Assembly: GCA_003184365.1 (NCBI GenBank)
Contig: NKYR01000168.1
Coordinates: 1 to 64,000, forward strand
Direction of reading: 5' to 3'
Length of the DNA: 64,000 nt
DNA from: Evernia prunastri
Taxonomy: Eukaryota > Ascomycota > Lecanoromycetes > Lecanorales > Parmeliaceae
Each line of letters begins with the position of its first letter. Position 1 is the stretch's first letter. Positions 1 through 12,385 of this stretch are shown piece by piece. The notes below the pieces were generated by a model. That model did not search any database, was not told where the DNA came from, and was given only the letters and a program-made list of their open reading frames with translations. Both the position numbers and the translations under genes were made by a program.

Positions 1-119
1 GTATTTAAGCGCTCTTCTTCTGTACATATTTCCTCCTTATCTAGTTGTCTTATTCAATTTACCCCTATTAGACTTGACTCTGGGCACGGTTCTGACATCT
101 ACTTTGATATAATAGACGT

Positions 120-3100
120 ATACTTCAAAGTCAAAATTTTTATTAATATCGAACTCGACGTATATCTATCTAATGAAATTATAATAATAAAGTATAATTA
201 AAGAAATAAAATTTCTTTGAAATTAATAATAAGCATTAAACTTTTTTAACGTAGATATTAAATTTCATTTGCTCGTCTTAGATTTTTTAGCACTCTTTAT
301 AATATTTTTATAATTATAATTAAGTAAAATGTTACGTTATTAAAGCGATACTACGATAATCGAATAATAAAATATATATTATTTTAAATAGATAATTATA
401 TTTAAATAGCGCTTCAACGCGAAGAGCGTACGAAAAAACTTAAGATTACGAATTATGTCTTCTACAATTATTAGATCAAGAATATCCATATATTAATTTA
501 ATAATTATACTAAGAAATAGTCGAGAAAGACTTTCATAGAAATTAAATAAATATTTATATTATTTAATGCTTAAAAAACTTACGTTAGATATTTAAAATA
601 TCATTGAAAAGAAAAAAAAGAAAAAAAATCATTAATATAAATTCTATAGAAATTACGAAACGAGCGTAATATATTATCGATTATTCGTTATACGTATACG
701 AAAGAGTTTCGATGGCTTATAATAGAAATATTGAATATTTCTTAATCTCTATATAACGACATAATAAGTTATAATAACGTTAAATTTATTATTAATAAAA
801 AAAAATAGCTACGTCAATCGTAGAGATATAAATAATATATATAAGCAGTGCGAGAATTTCGATCTAAATTAACACGAAATAAGTATCTAAAATCGTGATT
901 TTATTAAAAGTTCTAATATCAATAATTATACGACTCTTAAATTTATTCGAAGTGTCTTTTTAAACGACGAAGCAAGAAAATATAAAAGAGATATCTTACG
1001 TAATTTACTTTAGACGTTTTTATTGTTATAGCTTATTAAAGATTTTATTAATAATTTATTTATCGCGTGCTTCTACGAAATATACGTATATTTATTTTAC
1101 TTTATAAAGATTTCTTTAATTTTCGATTAAAAATATTTTTATTTAATAATCTTTCGATATGATAACGTTATTAATGTTCTTTTATAGTCTAAAAAAGACT
1201 TTCGCAATTTTTACTAATATCTTAATAGACTTAGTATTATTATAGATCGTAATATTAGTTAAATATATCGTCTTATTATTAATAGAGATACTAACATTAA
1301 AAGTATACATTAATTCTAACAAATTTCGAAAGATTTATTTAATTAAAGATCGCGATCATAGTAAACTTCTTAATAGCGAATATATAACTTAAATCGATCT
1401 AAAAACATTTCTCTACTTCGTATTTTAATACTTTATTTAGACGAATACGTCGTAATAAGATAATTAATACGTACTATTAGACGAAATAGCTTATAATCGA
1501 CGATATATACTAATAGCGTTAATACGTCTAATTAATCTAACTCGAAGATAAAATCTCGATTTGATAATAAATTTATATTTAGTTTGATAAATATTATTAT
1601 AAATAAATAAGAAGCGATAGCATATTAAGCTTTATTAAGAATTATTACGTCGATTTCAAAATCTTTTGCAATTATAAATATCAATATTTATATAACGTTA
1701 TAAGAGTTAATAATAATAATATCTTTAGAGATATCGAGAACGATTACTTTAAACTTTATAATATTAATATTAATAAAAACTTTCGCGAATAGATTATTGA
1801 TAATATATACTTTTCGACGAATAAGCGTAATCTTTTTATAACTATTAGATATATAAGAATAATAACATAATCGCACGCGTTCTATTTTTTGATATCTAGC
1901 TTATAGATCTTAATAAATAAAATCTTCTTTATATTAATATAACGATTATTCTTTTTAATAATTTGCTTAAAAAAGATACGATCGATAAGCGATATAATAT
2001 ATTCGATATTAAAGTAGTATTTATATAGCTGATTTTAATATATTAATAAGACTTTTATAATTACGAAACGATAGTTTCGAAAAGCGCGATCTAAAATTAA
2101 TCGATTTTTAATAAAAAACTCGATAATCTAAATCGTAAAGATCGATAATTGAATATTTATTATAGACCTCGTAAAAGTAGCATCAAGTTGATTAATCGTG
2201 AAAGACTTTCGACACTTAGTTAAATGCTTATAAAGCTTATTATTTAATATAAAAATATTTTTATAAAATTAATAAATAATTATTTATTTCGAGACGACGA
2301 AGTATACTTTTATAGTATCTTCTTCTGACTGCTTGTAAGAGACTTCGATAAATAATTAATAATCGCTAAAGTCTTTTGCAGACGTGCTTTAATAAAAGAT
2401 ATTCTTATATTATCAATATTCGTCTTACTTATTTAAAGATGTATTTTCTTGATCTTCGACGAAATAGATTTTAATAATAAACGATTTACGATAAGAATCG
2501 AAGTTATTTCTTTCTTAATTTAATTACACTTATTAATTTAAAAAGATCGATCGATTAAAAGATTAATTTACGTTTTCGTCTATAATTTACAGCTATTAAT
2601 TAAGAAATAAAGACCAATTTAAAATATATCGCAATAAATACTAATTTGATTATTATACTTAATTAATATTATCTTAATAAAAAACGAAAAATCTTATCTA
2701 AAAGAAACGATTATAGTTATTATAATTATTGTTATAAGAATTATTACTTTTATAAAAAGATCGTTAATTTTAATAACTTTCACTCGTCGAACGATATAAT
2801 ATATCTCTAAATTAAAACGAACGAAAATACTAATCTTGATTTTAATTACGTTGTTTATTATTATTATACTATTAAAATCTCTTAGATTAATATAAATCGA
2901 CCTTTTTACTTACGTAGATTTATTATTTATATTTACGATTATCGATCTCGATAAAAAATAAATCGATAATAAAACGCTTAATAAAACTTTATAGATATAT
3001 ACGTAGACTTAAATTAATATCATTGATTTTAGCGTTTTTGATAATACGAAATATACATTAAGCGAATTTTCGTAACTCGCGCTTATTTGAAATATCTTAT

Positions 3101-3600
3101 AAACTATAAAATTTTGTAAATAGAGACTTTCTAATAATAAATAATAATTATTTGAATCTTTTAATAAGCAACTTAATTTATTCGTCGACGTCGTTATTAT
3201 ATTTAACGATATAACGTTCGATATCTAAGAGCTTACTAATTTATTATAAGAATATAAAATCTTATAAACTTAATTAGAGATTCTCGCGAATAAGTTTTTC
3301 TTCTTTAATAAAAACGAATTATTTAATACGATTAAGAAAAAGATATATATTACGAAAGAAAATATCTTTATCAGGAGAATCATCGCTGGTCTGGGCGTGG
3401 GGACCTTGTCGACAATCGTGCCTGTCTATCAATCCGAAATATCGCCCCCACACCGTACTTAATTAAGTTATCTTCGCTATATATAATCTTATCGTTATAA
3501 TAAAAGTCGAAGAATTTAAGCTCGTTAATATTTTATCGTAAAGCGATAAATATAAACGATATCGCAGATATAGTAGTAAACGAAGTATTATCATTATTAG
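120..3600. repeat. AT-rich block 1, probable RIP-degraded repeat
   Basis: Very AT-rich DNA, full of TA and AT steps. CpA and TpG are scarce by eye while CpG (tcga, acga, cgta) persists. This is the pattern expected when RIP converts CpA to TpA in a duplicated sequence. No believable gene is present, and the only ATG-type frame above 60 codons is low-complexity. The element that was mutated cannot be named: no transposase or reverse transcriptase motif survives to my eye. The left edge (about 50-120) and right edge (about 3600) are placed where CA and TG become common again, so they are approximate. A 90-bp island at 3370-3459 interrupts the block. The RIP reading is inference; the composition is seen directly. 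Confidence 0.75.
3370..3459 (+). pseudogene. Fragment of an MFS sugar-porter gene inside the AT-rich block
   Basis: An abrupt GC-rich island encodes 30 residues before a stop at 3460. It contains IAGLGVGTLSTIVPVYQSEI followed by SPPHR. This matches the segment of fungal hexose transporters (MFS sugar porter family) that precedes the conserved ...E(S/A)xP..RG loop, usually seen as GRFIAGxGVGxxS..VPxYQSE.SP. Nothing recognisable precedes or follows it. The flanks switch at once to mutated AT-rich DNA with no matching frame. It is therefore a remnant and not a gene. It could be an unmutated patch of a duplicated transporter, a captured fragment, or a late insertion. Family assignment is fairly firm despite the short length; the origin is open. 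Confidence 0.7.
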
Positions 3601-4240
3601 ACAAGTATAGGCCCATAAATTAAATTCATGATGCGAGAGTTTAAAAAAATATGAAACTTAGTTACTTCTATTTTTCGATATTATTAAAATTTTCGATAGT
3701 TAAAAGACTTTTCAGAAGATTTTTTTCTTCATTTTTCATTTGATTTGAGTGTATTTTTTTCTTTTTTCTTTTTTTGATTATAGCTCGAAATCGAATCTAA
3801 ACACTACAGCGATATCTAAAATTCTATCGTTCTATCAAACTATCAAATTTACTACTAGATGATAAGGTTTTCTTATCGAAGTATATGAATCAAAAGTTAT
3901 TTCTTAAGAGTAAAAAGTTTCAACTTAACAGTCATCAATAATCATAAGATCGATTTTGAAAATTTTTAATTCTCGGAATAGCGTATAGAAGTCTTTATAA
4001 TTGAAAAAAATCTCTCTAAAAAACAATAGAAAAGTAAAAAGTTATTCAAGTTGCAAAAAGGCTACATTCAAATTTTGATGTTCCTGCGCTCGAAAGATCT
4101 AGTGAGCTAACTAAGCGCGCGATATCAAAAGGCGTAATCAGATAGAATTTATGATTGGCTGCATATATAAATTCAAGGTCTTTTAGCTCAGCCCTATCTT
4201 ATAATATTATATATACTAATATCTGTGTTATAGTAGCAAT
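3600..4240. other. Non-RIP-like spacer between AT-rich blocks
   Basis: The stretch is still AT-rich, but CA and TG dinucleotides reappear and poly-T/poly-A runs occur (around 3745-3775). The texture differs from both neighbours, suggesting single-copy DNA caught between two degraded repeats. I see no coding frame, RNA gene or repeat in it. Boundaries are by eye. Confidence 0.4.
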
Positions 4241-5790
4241 AGCGAGTTAAGCTACGACTATCTAAACGATCTCACTAACGATTCTACGTATAATAACTTT
4301 ATTTATCGCTAATAACTCTAATTCTATCGATCGATCGTAAATAACTTTTTCTACTAAGTTAATTAAAGTAATTCTTATACTAGCAAAAATAAGCAGAGAT
4401 TTAATAACGAGTGATTTTATTTATATTGATATCATTTCTACAAAAGACGAATCTTATTAACGTAGAAAGAATATTAATTACGAAAATTCTCGATAATCGT
4501 GAATTCGATCGTCAAAGATTCGTATAAATCGTCTAAATATAATAATATCGATAACTTAGTGAATCGAAAAATTCGATAATTTAGTCGAAATAGAGCGTTT
4601 TAATATATAAGCTATCGCTATAGATAAAACTATCTACTTAAAACGAGAGTAATTTTCATAGATATATTTAATAATAATATCGACTTCGTGAGAAATATCG
4701 TATAAATAAATATAATCTATAACTTATATAAAGACGTAAAGCTAAAAGACTATATGAATAAGATTATTATTTAGAAAAGAGAAAGCAGTAAAAGTATTAA
4801 ACGTTATAATAACGACTTAACGACTTGCTATAATAGATTTTAGATCGATATAAAGATTATTGTAATAGATTAAAAGAATTAATATAGATAGTTATTTAAG
4901 TAAATAACAATATTAAATAAAGTAATACTTAGCAAAGAATAATAAGCTAATGAAAGAACTTTCTGATATTAAATAGTTATTGAATAATAAATAGAGCTAG
5001 CTGATGAAATAAGATATTGCTATTATTTATAATGTTTAAGATATATAATCATATAGTGTGTGTAAAAGTATTAATTCTATTCTTTGAAAAGTAACTGCTT
5101 AAATAAAAAATATCTTGAAGAGATTAATATTAACTTGACTTAATTTCTTCTGCTTCTTCTGACAAGAATCTTCTGCTGAAGACTTCTACGATAGTCATAG
5201 CAGAGATAATTATAGCTAAAGTCCGAAATCTTCTGCAGTAGTCATAACATTATTCGACGTTAATCTCACTTTTACTACTCGATTTTTAACTTTAGTTATT
5301 CAATATTAAATTTACTTTGATAATTCGACGCTTCAAATATGCGAACGAAGAAGAGTATTAAAATTATAACATAAAGAATTATTAAGATCTCGATTCGACT
5401 AAAGATCGAGTTAAGATCGATCTTGACATCGCTCTATAAGCGACTCTATATAGATCGTCCTTTATATTATAACACTTTATAGTTAATATAACTAAGTGTT
5501 CTATCACATAATTTTGACAATATTAACTATGTATATATATATTTAAAATATCTTAATTTAAATCTATCTTATATTTCTAAGATATATATACTAATATTTA
5601 ACTTTATAATTAGATTAATTATATAAATTTTATTTACTATTTCGTACGCAACAAAGTTAATAATAATATTATTAATATATAACTCGATTTTTTTAATAAA
5701 AAAACAACCCTAATCTTATTAAAACGCTCTATCTTAATAAGTTTATTTCTCTCTCTCGATATTCTCGAAACAAAAGTAGTTTTAAATTAT
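4240..5790. repeat. AT-rich block 2, probable RIP-degraded repeat
   Basis: Composition is like block 1: TA-rich, few CA/TG, CpG kept, and no open frame worth reporting. The interval about 5130-5260 contains several cttctgc and cttctga repeats and more TG, so it may be less mutated or a different insertion. The block ends near 5790, where normal composition begins. It may be a second copy of, or continuous with, the element in block 1; self-alignment would decide. Confidence 0.65.
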
Positions 5791-6587
5791 TCTCTAAAAA
5801 TTAAAGATTAATCGCCAGTTTAATTCTTTATTGCACACCATCAACTTGTACCTGCATTAGCTGAGACAAATAATCAATAGAAAGCACGTGTATGGGAACA
5901 CGGTTAACAACCGACTTCTAACCGAACAAACCTTTGCTGAGGGCTTGACGACCTAAGGGGGGTTTTGGGCCAGGTGGCTCCACAGAAAGCCATTGGATAC
6001 TTTGAGCGGTGTTCGCGTATATATATCATAGTGTGCCCGTATACGACAGGCGGTGAGAATGGTGAGGCTCGAGATTGGGAAGCGCAGTAGAGAATACCAG
6101 AATTGAGACTCAATCAACTGCGACTTCTTCTCAAGCAAGGGATAAGACAGAAGAGTTGTTTTCTAAAGAAGTCGTATGAGTGGCTTGCTGTCAACCTTGC
6201 CGTGGTAATAAGCAGTGACTGCATAGTTTCATGAATTGCCACAGCCTGTACACCACTTTATGGGACAAGACGTTTCTTTCTTGCATACTGAAATTACAAG
6301 AGCCTTCTGTTTGCTTGAAGTAGCGAGAACGACCCACTAGTCGCAAGACACGAGACAATACGAAGCGTTGTTTGTGATAGCTTTATAGCTGCAGGCTTAG
6401 TCCTTAATTTCCACGTATCTAACCTACCCGTCAGATATTGTCTCCCACCTGTAAGGACAACGATCTCGGCGATAATGATAAGCACCGAAAGCTCTAAATG
6501 CCACCCACTAGACTGTGCACAAGAGTTAGTGAGATTGAGTGGCGTAAAGTTCATTGTCTCATGTCTATATCGCAGCTGCCTCCGTGC
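5791..6587. other. Intergenic, transition from AT-rich block to gene space
   Basis: Normal composition returns here. Short frames on both strands (61-86 codons) lack recognisable motifs. The segment next to the PBS2 stop presumably holds its 3' untranslated region. I see nothing else that can be supported. Confidence 0.4.
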
Positions 6588-8650
6588 TCAGCTGTCTGCG
6601 GCATCGGGTGACGGGCTCGGAACAGCATCCAATGGCGCAGCATGAAGGGCCGGTTTCGCTTTCTTTCCCATCGTCCCATTCCGTTTCCGCTCCATAGCGC
6701 TTACAACCCATTGCGCGACCTCGTTGTCAGAAGCGCCTGGTGCCACAGCCTCCTGATCAACTTCATCATCCGCGAGGTCTTCATCTTCCTCCGAGATAGT
6801 CGGAGGTTTCAAAAGAGGTGCTAACCAAGGATGCTGCAGAAGCGTTGCATAATTCGGACGAAGTTTGGGGATTTTGTTTAGTGTTCGCCTGACAAAGTCC
6901 CTCGCGGCTTCGGAGAACTTATCAACTGGCAGGTCGGGCGGCTCGCCATCCACGATAGCCTGCACTTGTCAGAATTTCACCTTCTTGGTGACGGCATTAT
7001 CGAACTTACACTCAGTTGACTGAAAATATTGTCATATGTTTCGGGTGGGTACGGATACTGTCCCAGTGCGCATTCAATGATCGTCAAACCAAGACTCCAA
7101 ATATCGCTTTGCACACTGTAGGTACCACCACCTGGATTCGCACCAGCTTGCGCAACACCTCCTCCTGATATCCGTTCCGGTGCCATGTAGCTTTGACAGC
7201 CGATATTTGTTTTTGCAATGCTCGCGACTAAATTGCCACTAACGCCAAAGTCACAGATCTTGACCTGACCTCTGGTGTTGACTAGAATGTTAGTTGGTTT
7301 TACATCGCGGTGGATGATATTATGGTCTTCCTTCAACGACTTAAGACCCATGACCGTAGACACTGTTATCTTCTGAAGGACACCCTCTGGCACACCGTCT
7401 CCGTAGAGTTTATCGATCGATCCGCCATCCATATATTCCATGCAGATATAGACAGCACCTTCTTGAAAGAAGGCGCCGTAGAAATCGACAATGAATGGCG
7501 ATATACAACGATGCAAAATATCCAACTCCATAATAATGGCGGCAAATTTGGCCTCGTCTAGCTCCAACCTAATCTCTTTCATAGCCATCACGATGCCTGA
7601 GGTGTTCCCAGAAGTCACCGATTTCGGAGATTTCCCGTCGGACGTATTGTCACTTCTGTTTGCAACCATCGAACTCGCCGCAATCGACGGCAGAGATCGG
7701 TTTCCACCGAGACCTTGACCTGGCCGGCGCAGCTGGGGTCGGCTGTGGCGTACTCTGTAGACCGTCCCATAATTCCCTTTGCCCAGCTCTTCCAAGTTGT
7801 CGACCTCGTCCAGCGAGATGTTGAAGCTTGTGCCGCTCGAAAAGTCGATACCTTTGCCATGTATTGTAGCTTTGCCCTTGAATTTCAGAGTCCCGGTCTT
7901 GGTGTCAACATATTCCGAGTACTTGCTAAATAGCGAGTCACTACTAGAGCCCTGCCCCGGGGCTTGGCCTTTTTCCGCGGTAGCATCCGAGGTAGGCGCC
8001 GTACCGGTCGGTCCCCCTGAAGGCATTTGCGGCCCCGACGCATCCGATAATTTCATTCCTTTGTTTAGACCTCGTTTTGCTGCCAACCCACCCATCTTAG
8101 GATTCAGGCCAGGTACGGCGGGCGCCGAGTTAAAGTTGGGTGCTTGTGGTCGACCGGCAGGAAGTCTAGGCCCTCCAGGTGAACCGATGAGTGGCCCACC
8201 TGGATTCGCAGTACCAGAAGTTGGTAGGTTCCCGGCCATTGACCTACTTGGAAGGGGCCCAGCAGATGTGGGGATTTGGGTCGTAGAGACTGACTGAGCT
8301 CCGACATTAGGTGGCATACGTAGACTTTGATGCGGAGGCGCGCCCTGTCTTGACAAATGGAAGGCTTTCATCTTTGCCTGCATGTCTTGAGGCAGCTGAC
8401 TACCACGAGAAGAACCGAGGCCACTTTGGGGAAGAGTAGGCCTTCGAGCTGCGTTGAGAGCCCCTAGAGGAGTGGAGGAGGCGGTCATGTTGGCGCCTGA
8501 CAGGACGTCGTTCGCATTGCGCAACGAAGGCAGGCGTGGGGCTTGAGGACTTGGAGTAGAATGCGCAAAGTCTTCCACTTGTGTCGTAGATTTTTCGGAG
8601 GGCAATGAGTGAGAAGGAAGAGTCGGTTCTGGAGGAATTGAGGAGCTCAT
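6588..8650 (-). CDS. PBS2: MAP kinase kinase Pbs2 (HOG osmostress pathway)
   Basis: This is the MAPKK that phosphorylates the Hog1-type MAPK in osmotic and oxidative stress. There are two exons, 8650-7010 and 6959-6588. The 50-nt intron joins FSQLS to AIVDGEPPDLP and gives 670 aa, about the usual length for filamentous fungi. Residues 1-275 are low-complexity and rich in Pro, Ser and Gly. The kinase domain follows: glycine loop LGKGNYGTVY (289-298), Lys358 in VMAMKEI, HRD 447-449 in IIHRDVKPTNIL, DFG 467-469, activation-loop Ser477 and Thr481 in SIAKT, and APE 490-492. An insert of about 50 residues between the first strands and Lys358 is, as I recall, usual in fungal Pbs2. The tail after the kinase is acidic and short. 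The 8650 start is an ATG beginning MSSSIPPEP. Identification is firm from the kinase core. Confidence 0.95.
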
Positions 8651-8740
8651 GGCGGGAATGGAAGGGTTGAGTTAGGAAGGGTAAGAGAGAGGGAGAGAGA
8701 GAGACAGAAAGAGATGATGAGATATCAATTAGGGCAACAG
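8651..8740 (-). promoter_or_regulatory. Pyrimidine-rich leader/promoter of PBS2
   Basis: On the minus strand the DNA just upstream of the PBS2 ATG is a long CT-rich run; on the plus strand it reads gagagagggagagagagaga around 8686-8705. Such tracts commonly sit near transcription starts of filamentous ascomycete genes. The tract is seen; the promoter role is inference. Confidence 0.45.
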
Positions 8741-10137
8741 GTCATAATATAATGAGAAAGAATCTGATTATAATGAGTCGAGAAAGGAAGGTGATAGGCG
8801 TTGTGGATGTTGTCAAGCATGGAAGTTATGGATGTCGATGTTTGAGAATAGTACCAATGATTACCTACTTTAGGGAAAAAGTTGAACTGTGGCTGAAGCT
8901 CCGGTTGACATCCGATAAGCCGCCAATGATATATTCATTCAGGCGCGTACTTCCGATAAGTAAAGAACGATACTTTGTTATATTACTCCGTACATCGGTC
9001 AAGCACTGTGTATTTTTACATATTGCCCTTTGCTTCTTTCAATGACGAAGCTTACAGCTTTCAAATACCCGAGAGTGTACTTCATATTGCAAATAGAATT
9101 TGTTGACTACCCCGTCATTTGGTACCGTATCTTATATGCAGTCAAAATAGCATCTTGTTCGCCAATTAAACCGGTATCGAGAGTACGGAGGCCGGCTAAA
9201 AGGGAGGCAGGTTTTGTAAATTACTTACTTTATCTAAGCGGGCATTGTCCATCTTGGCAGCAGATGTCTTGGCGTTCTGGAAAATTTACAGGTCTTTGGC
9301 ACGATTTTGCGCATACTCGTTTTGCATCGCTACCGTCGTCCGAGGACTTTCTTGAATTACTTCTGTTGAAGCAGTTTCGGATAGCTCGTAGAAATAGGAT
9401 AACGATAGGTTGTTCATGGGCCTTGCCCCAATATAATATGACCCTTTGTATCTGCCGTTCATCAGTACAGAGGACTGCACCAAAAGCTCCTGGACATGCC
9501 AAGACAGGGTCCAATATAAGGCTGACTTCCTTGGCAAATATCAATGCTAGGGGGGCAATGAGTATCGCGATGGGGGAGGTGAGTTCAGATGACCGGGCGA
9601 ATGATATTCGTAGGTACATGAAGGATCATGGAATCCGCCAAGAGTGCCAAGAGTGCCAATATCTTTAGCGTTCTCCCGGACTTTTGGGTGCTTTTCGACT
9701 ACCGGAAAGCAATTGTTTGCGCCATCGCCATTACTCGTACCTTTTCGGATTTTCCCACGCTATAATTTTCTTTTCCACTGCACGCAATTAGCAAATATGC
9801 GTTCTTTCGCATCAGATCACACGTTGCACACCAAGTGCCTTGGCCGCTCTGCTCTGTCCGCTATGATCGTTGACTCCACTTCCTGTCCCCAATTTCCTCT
9901 ACCTACGTGACGTGTGACCCTAAAGCTCTTCTTTACTTTGAAGGGGAAACAGCAAAGCGTGGCAAACCACTCAACTCCAGTCTGTGTGAGATTGAACTTC
10001 ACATCATGCCCTTCTTCACGTCGCCCAAAGCTTTCCACAATGTTAAATTCATGGCAACCTCATTTTCGAATCTCGACACCCTCATTGCTCCTGATATGTC
10101 CCAGCCCGCAATGAACCAAGCCCAATTGTCTTCCGCA
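8741..10137. other. Intergenic between PBS2 and the PIN-like transporter
   Basis: This holds both 5' regions of a divergent pair. Frames of 212 codons (9030-9668, plus) and 129 codons (9230-9619, minus) exist, but neither matches a family I know and they overlap each other. A tight direct repeat (gagtgccaagagtgccaa) lies near 9640-9660. I call no gene here. Confidence 0.4.
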
Positions 10138-11939
10138 ATGGCAACTTCACTTCCTCCGCACTCCTCACATCCCGCCCTACCTCGTCTCGCTATGCTTGTC
10201 TTCGAAGCCGTCTTGGAGGTGGTTTGTGTCAGCTTGCCCGGCTACATCATAGCCCGGCAGGGCATGTTTACAGCGGAGATGCAGAAGTTTGCCGCCAACC
10301 TCAACGTTGCTGTCTTCACCCCGTGCCTCAGTATGCTTCATCTTCCTGCTACGTACTCCAGCTCTAATTATTTGTTGCAGTCTTCACCAAGCTAGCCTCT
10401 CAATTGACAACAGACAAGCTAGCGGACCTTGCTATCATTCCTCTCATTTTTATAATTCAGACACTCATTTCATACCTCTGTTCAATCGCAGTGTCAAAGG
10501 CCTTCGGTTTTTCGAGGAGACCTCGAAATTTTGTGATCGCTATGGGGGTAAACCACCTAATTCTCTGTCTACGTTCCTCGTTCCTGTCGCTAAGCCCTTT
10601 TTAGGTCTTTGGCAACTCCAATTCGCTGCCGATTTCCCTGGTCTTATCCCTCTCCCAGACAATCAAGGGGCTACATTGGGACAATGTGCCTCAAGACAAC
10701 GACGACGAAGTTGCAGCCCGAGGAATATTGTATTTATTGATCTTTCAACAGCTTGGACAATTAGTCAGATGGAGTTGGGGCTATAACGTCCTCCTTGCGC
10801 CAGCGGAAAAGTTCGAAAGTACTATTGAAAACGCCAATTCGCGCCTTGAAACCGGACAGGCAACATTGGGGGAAAGCGAGCCTCTCATGAGAGGAACCTC
10901 GACCGATGACGAAGGAGACGAGCAGAACGTCAGCGGCTCCGATGACACCAGAGTCGAGAATCCAGAGGCCAGCAAACGAAGTGCAAGGGGTTCCCAATAT
11001 GGAAGCGAATTCCGGTCAGGACAACAGACGCCAGTGACCCATCAGCAACACGCCGCTTCTTTCTCTTCCGCATCCTCGACTGGCGGTCTAAGCAAGCCTG
11101 GACCAGTCCCTGATCTTTTGCCGACCCCAGCCAATGGTAATACGAAACCGGCAGGACAAACGATGTCGTTTCCTTCAGTATGGTCAAATTCTGATCCGAT
11201 TGATGAGGATATCCCGCAAGGTCTAAAAGGGATCCGAATCCGATTTTGGATAGCAATGCAGAAAACCAGCCGCACAGTTCCCAAATTTATTTGCGGGACC
11301 TCCAGGTCCGCTTTCGGAGCCTTGCCACATCATCTACGAAAGGGCTTGACCAAGATTGGAACGATCGTCGTAAGATTCTTCCTCGGAGTTTGGTCCTTCA
11401 TGAACCCACCCCTATGGGCTATGTTGGTAGCAATCGTTGTGGCCTCTATACCAGATTTACAAAGATTCTTCTTCGCAAACGGTACCTTCTTCAAGAATTC
11501 GGTCACCAGTGCCATACGCCAAAGTGGAGGAGTAGCCGTTCCATTGATTTTGGTGGTGCTTGGCGGCAATCTAGCACGCAACACTCTCCCAGCAGATCCT
11601 GACCATACTAAAGAAGATGACAAGGAAGAGACGAAGCTTCTCATCGCATCGATTATCAGCCGGATGCTGCTGCCCTTCGTCTTTATGGCCCCTTTACTGG
11701 CGCTAGCCGCGAAATACGTACCTGTCAGTATTCTGGACGACCCAATATTTGTGATTGTTTGCTTTTTGATTACCGGAGCGCCTAGCGCACTTCAACTGGC
11801 GCAGATCTGCCAGATCAACAATGTTTACATGGGGGCAATGTCGAGGCTTCTATTTCAGAGCTACGTCGTTTGGATCCTTCCATCGACACTGGTGCTGGTG
11901 ATGTGTGCATTGGAGGTTGTGGAGTGGGCGCAACGATAG
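10138..11939 (+). CDS. PIN-like / auxin efflux carrier family membrane transporter
   Basis: Member of the membrane transport protein family (auxin efflux carrier type); fungal members are thought to sit in internal membranes, substrate unknown. Three exons: 10138-10330, 10381-10547 and 10605-11939, with introns of 50 and 57 nt. Splicing joins NVAVFTPCL-I-FTKLASQL and VIAMG-VFGNSNSLP, both hallmark stretches of the family. The product is 564 aa. The N-terminal half is hydrophobic (LVFEAVLEVVCVSLPGYII near the start). A hydrophilic, Ser/Glu/Thr-rich loop of roughly 200 residues follows, then a C-terminal membrane half ending LVLVMCALEVVEWAQR. Start 10138 gives MATSLPPHSSHP, which resembles relatives; in-frame ATGs at 10006, 10051, 10096 and 10111 could add up to 44 residues. 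Substrate cannot be told from sequence. Confidence 0.88.
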
Positions 11940-12385
11940 CGTACACGATTTCGGTTACGTGCGCTCGTTCTTACTTCCTGTGGGTATGAGCTATGCCGCT
12001 GGTTGTTTGCCAGTGATACCGACTGATTGCGCACGAATGCGCAGAATTTATTGTTGGATTACAGAGAGCAATGCAAGGCTTTGCTGAGTGCCAAGCAATA
12101 GCCTATTGAGAACCCCGGCAGTTGTAGGGCTTCGTGTAGAATGCGGCGATGCATTACATTTTGCGATAGAAAGCAGACAAAACTACCTGGTTTACAAAGG
12201 GAAGAACGGTGGAAGAAGCATGTATTCGTATGAGCACACTCGTCTTTCGATCCTCGATTAGAGGAGTACGGACATCATTTGACACGCTAGTGGTGGGATG
12301 GCGCGGTTTTACCAGTTAACTTACCGCGTTCTTTCCCAACGATCCTCTACATCGTAAAGTGCAGCGTCTTCACAAGATCGACACC
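11940..12385. other. Intergenic between PIN-like transporter and RNR inhibitor
   Basis: 446 bp that must carry the transporter terminator region and the promoter of the next plus-strand gene. No further motif or frame is supported. Confidence 0.4.

Noticed and set aside
1688..1876. 62-codon frame in the AT-rich block
   Set aside because: Ile/Asn/Lys/Tyr-rich low-complexity translation of mutated DNA; no gene.
9030..9668. 212-codon plus-strand and 129-codon minus-strand frames upstream of the PIN-like gene
   Set aside because: They overlap on opposite strands, start weakly and show no family motif; the hydrophobic part of the minus frame matches nothing I know.
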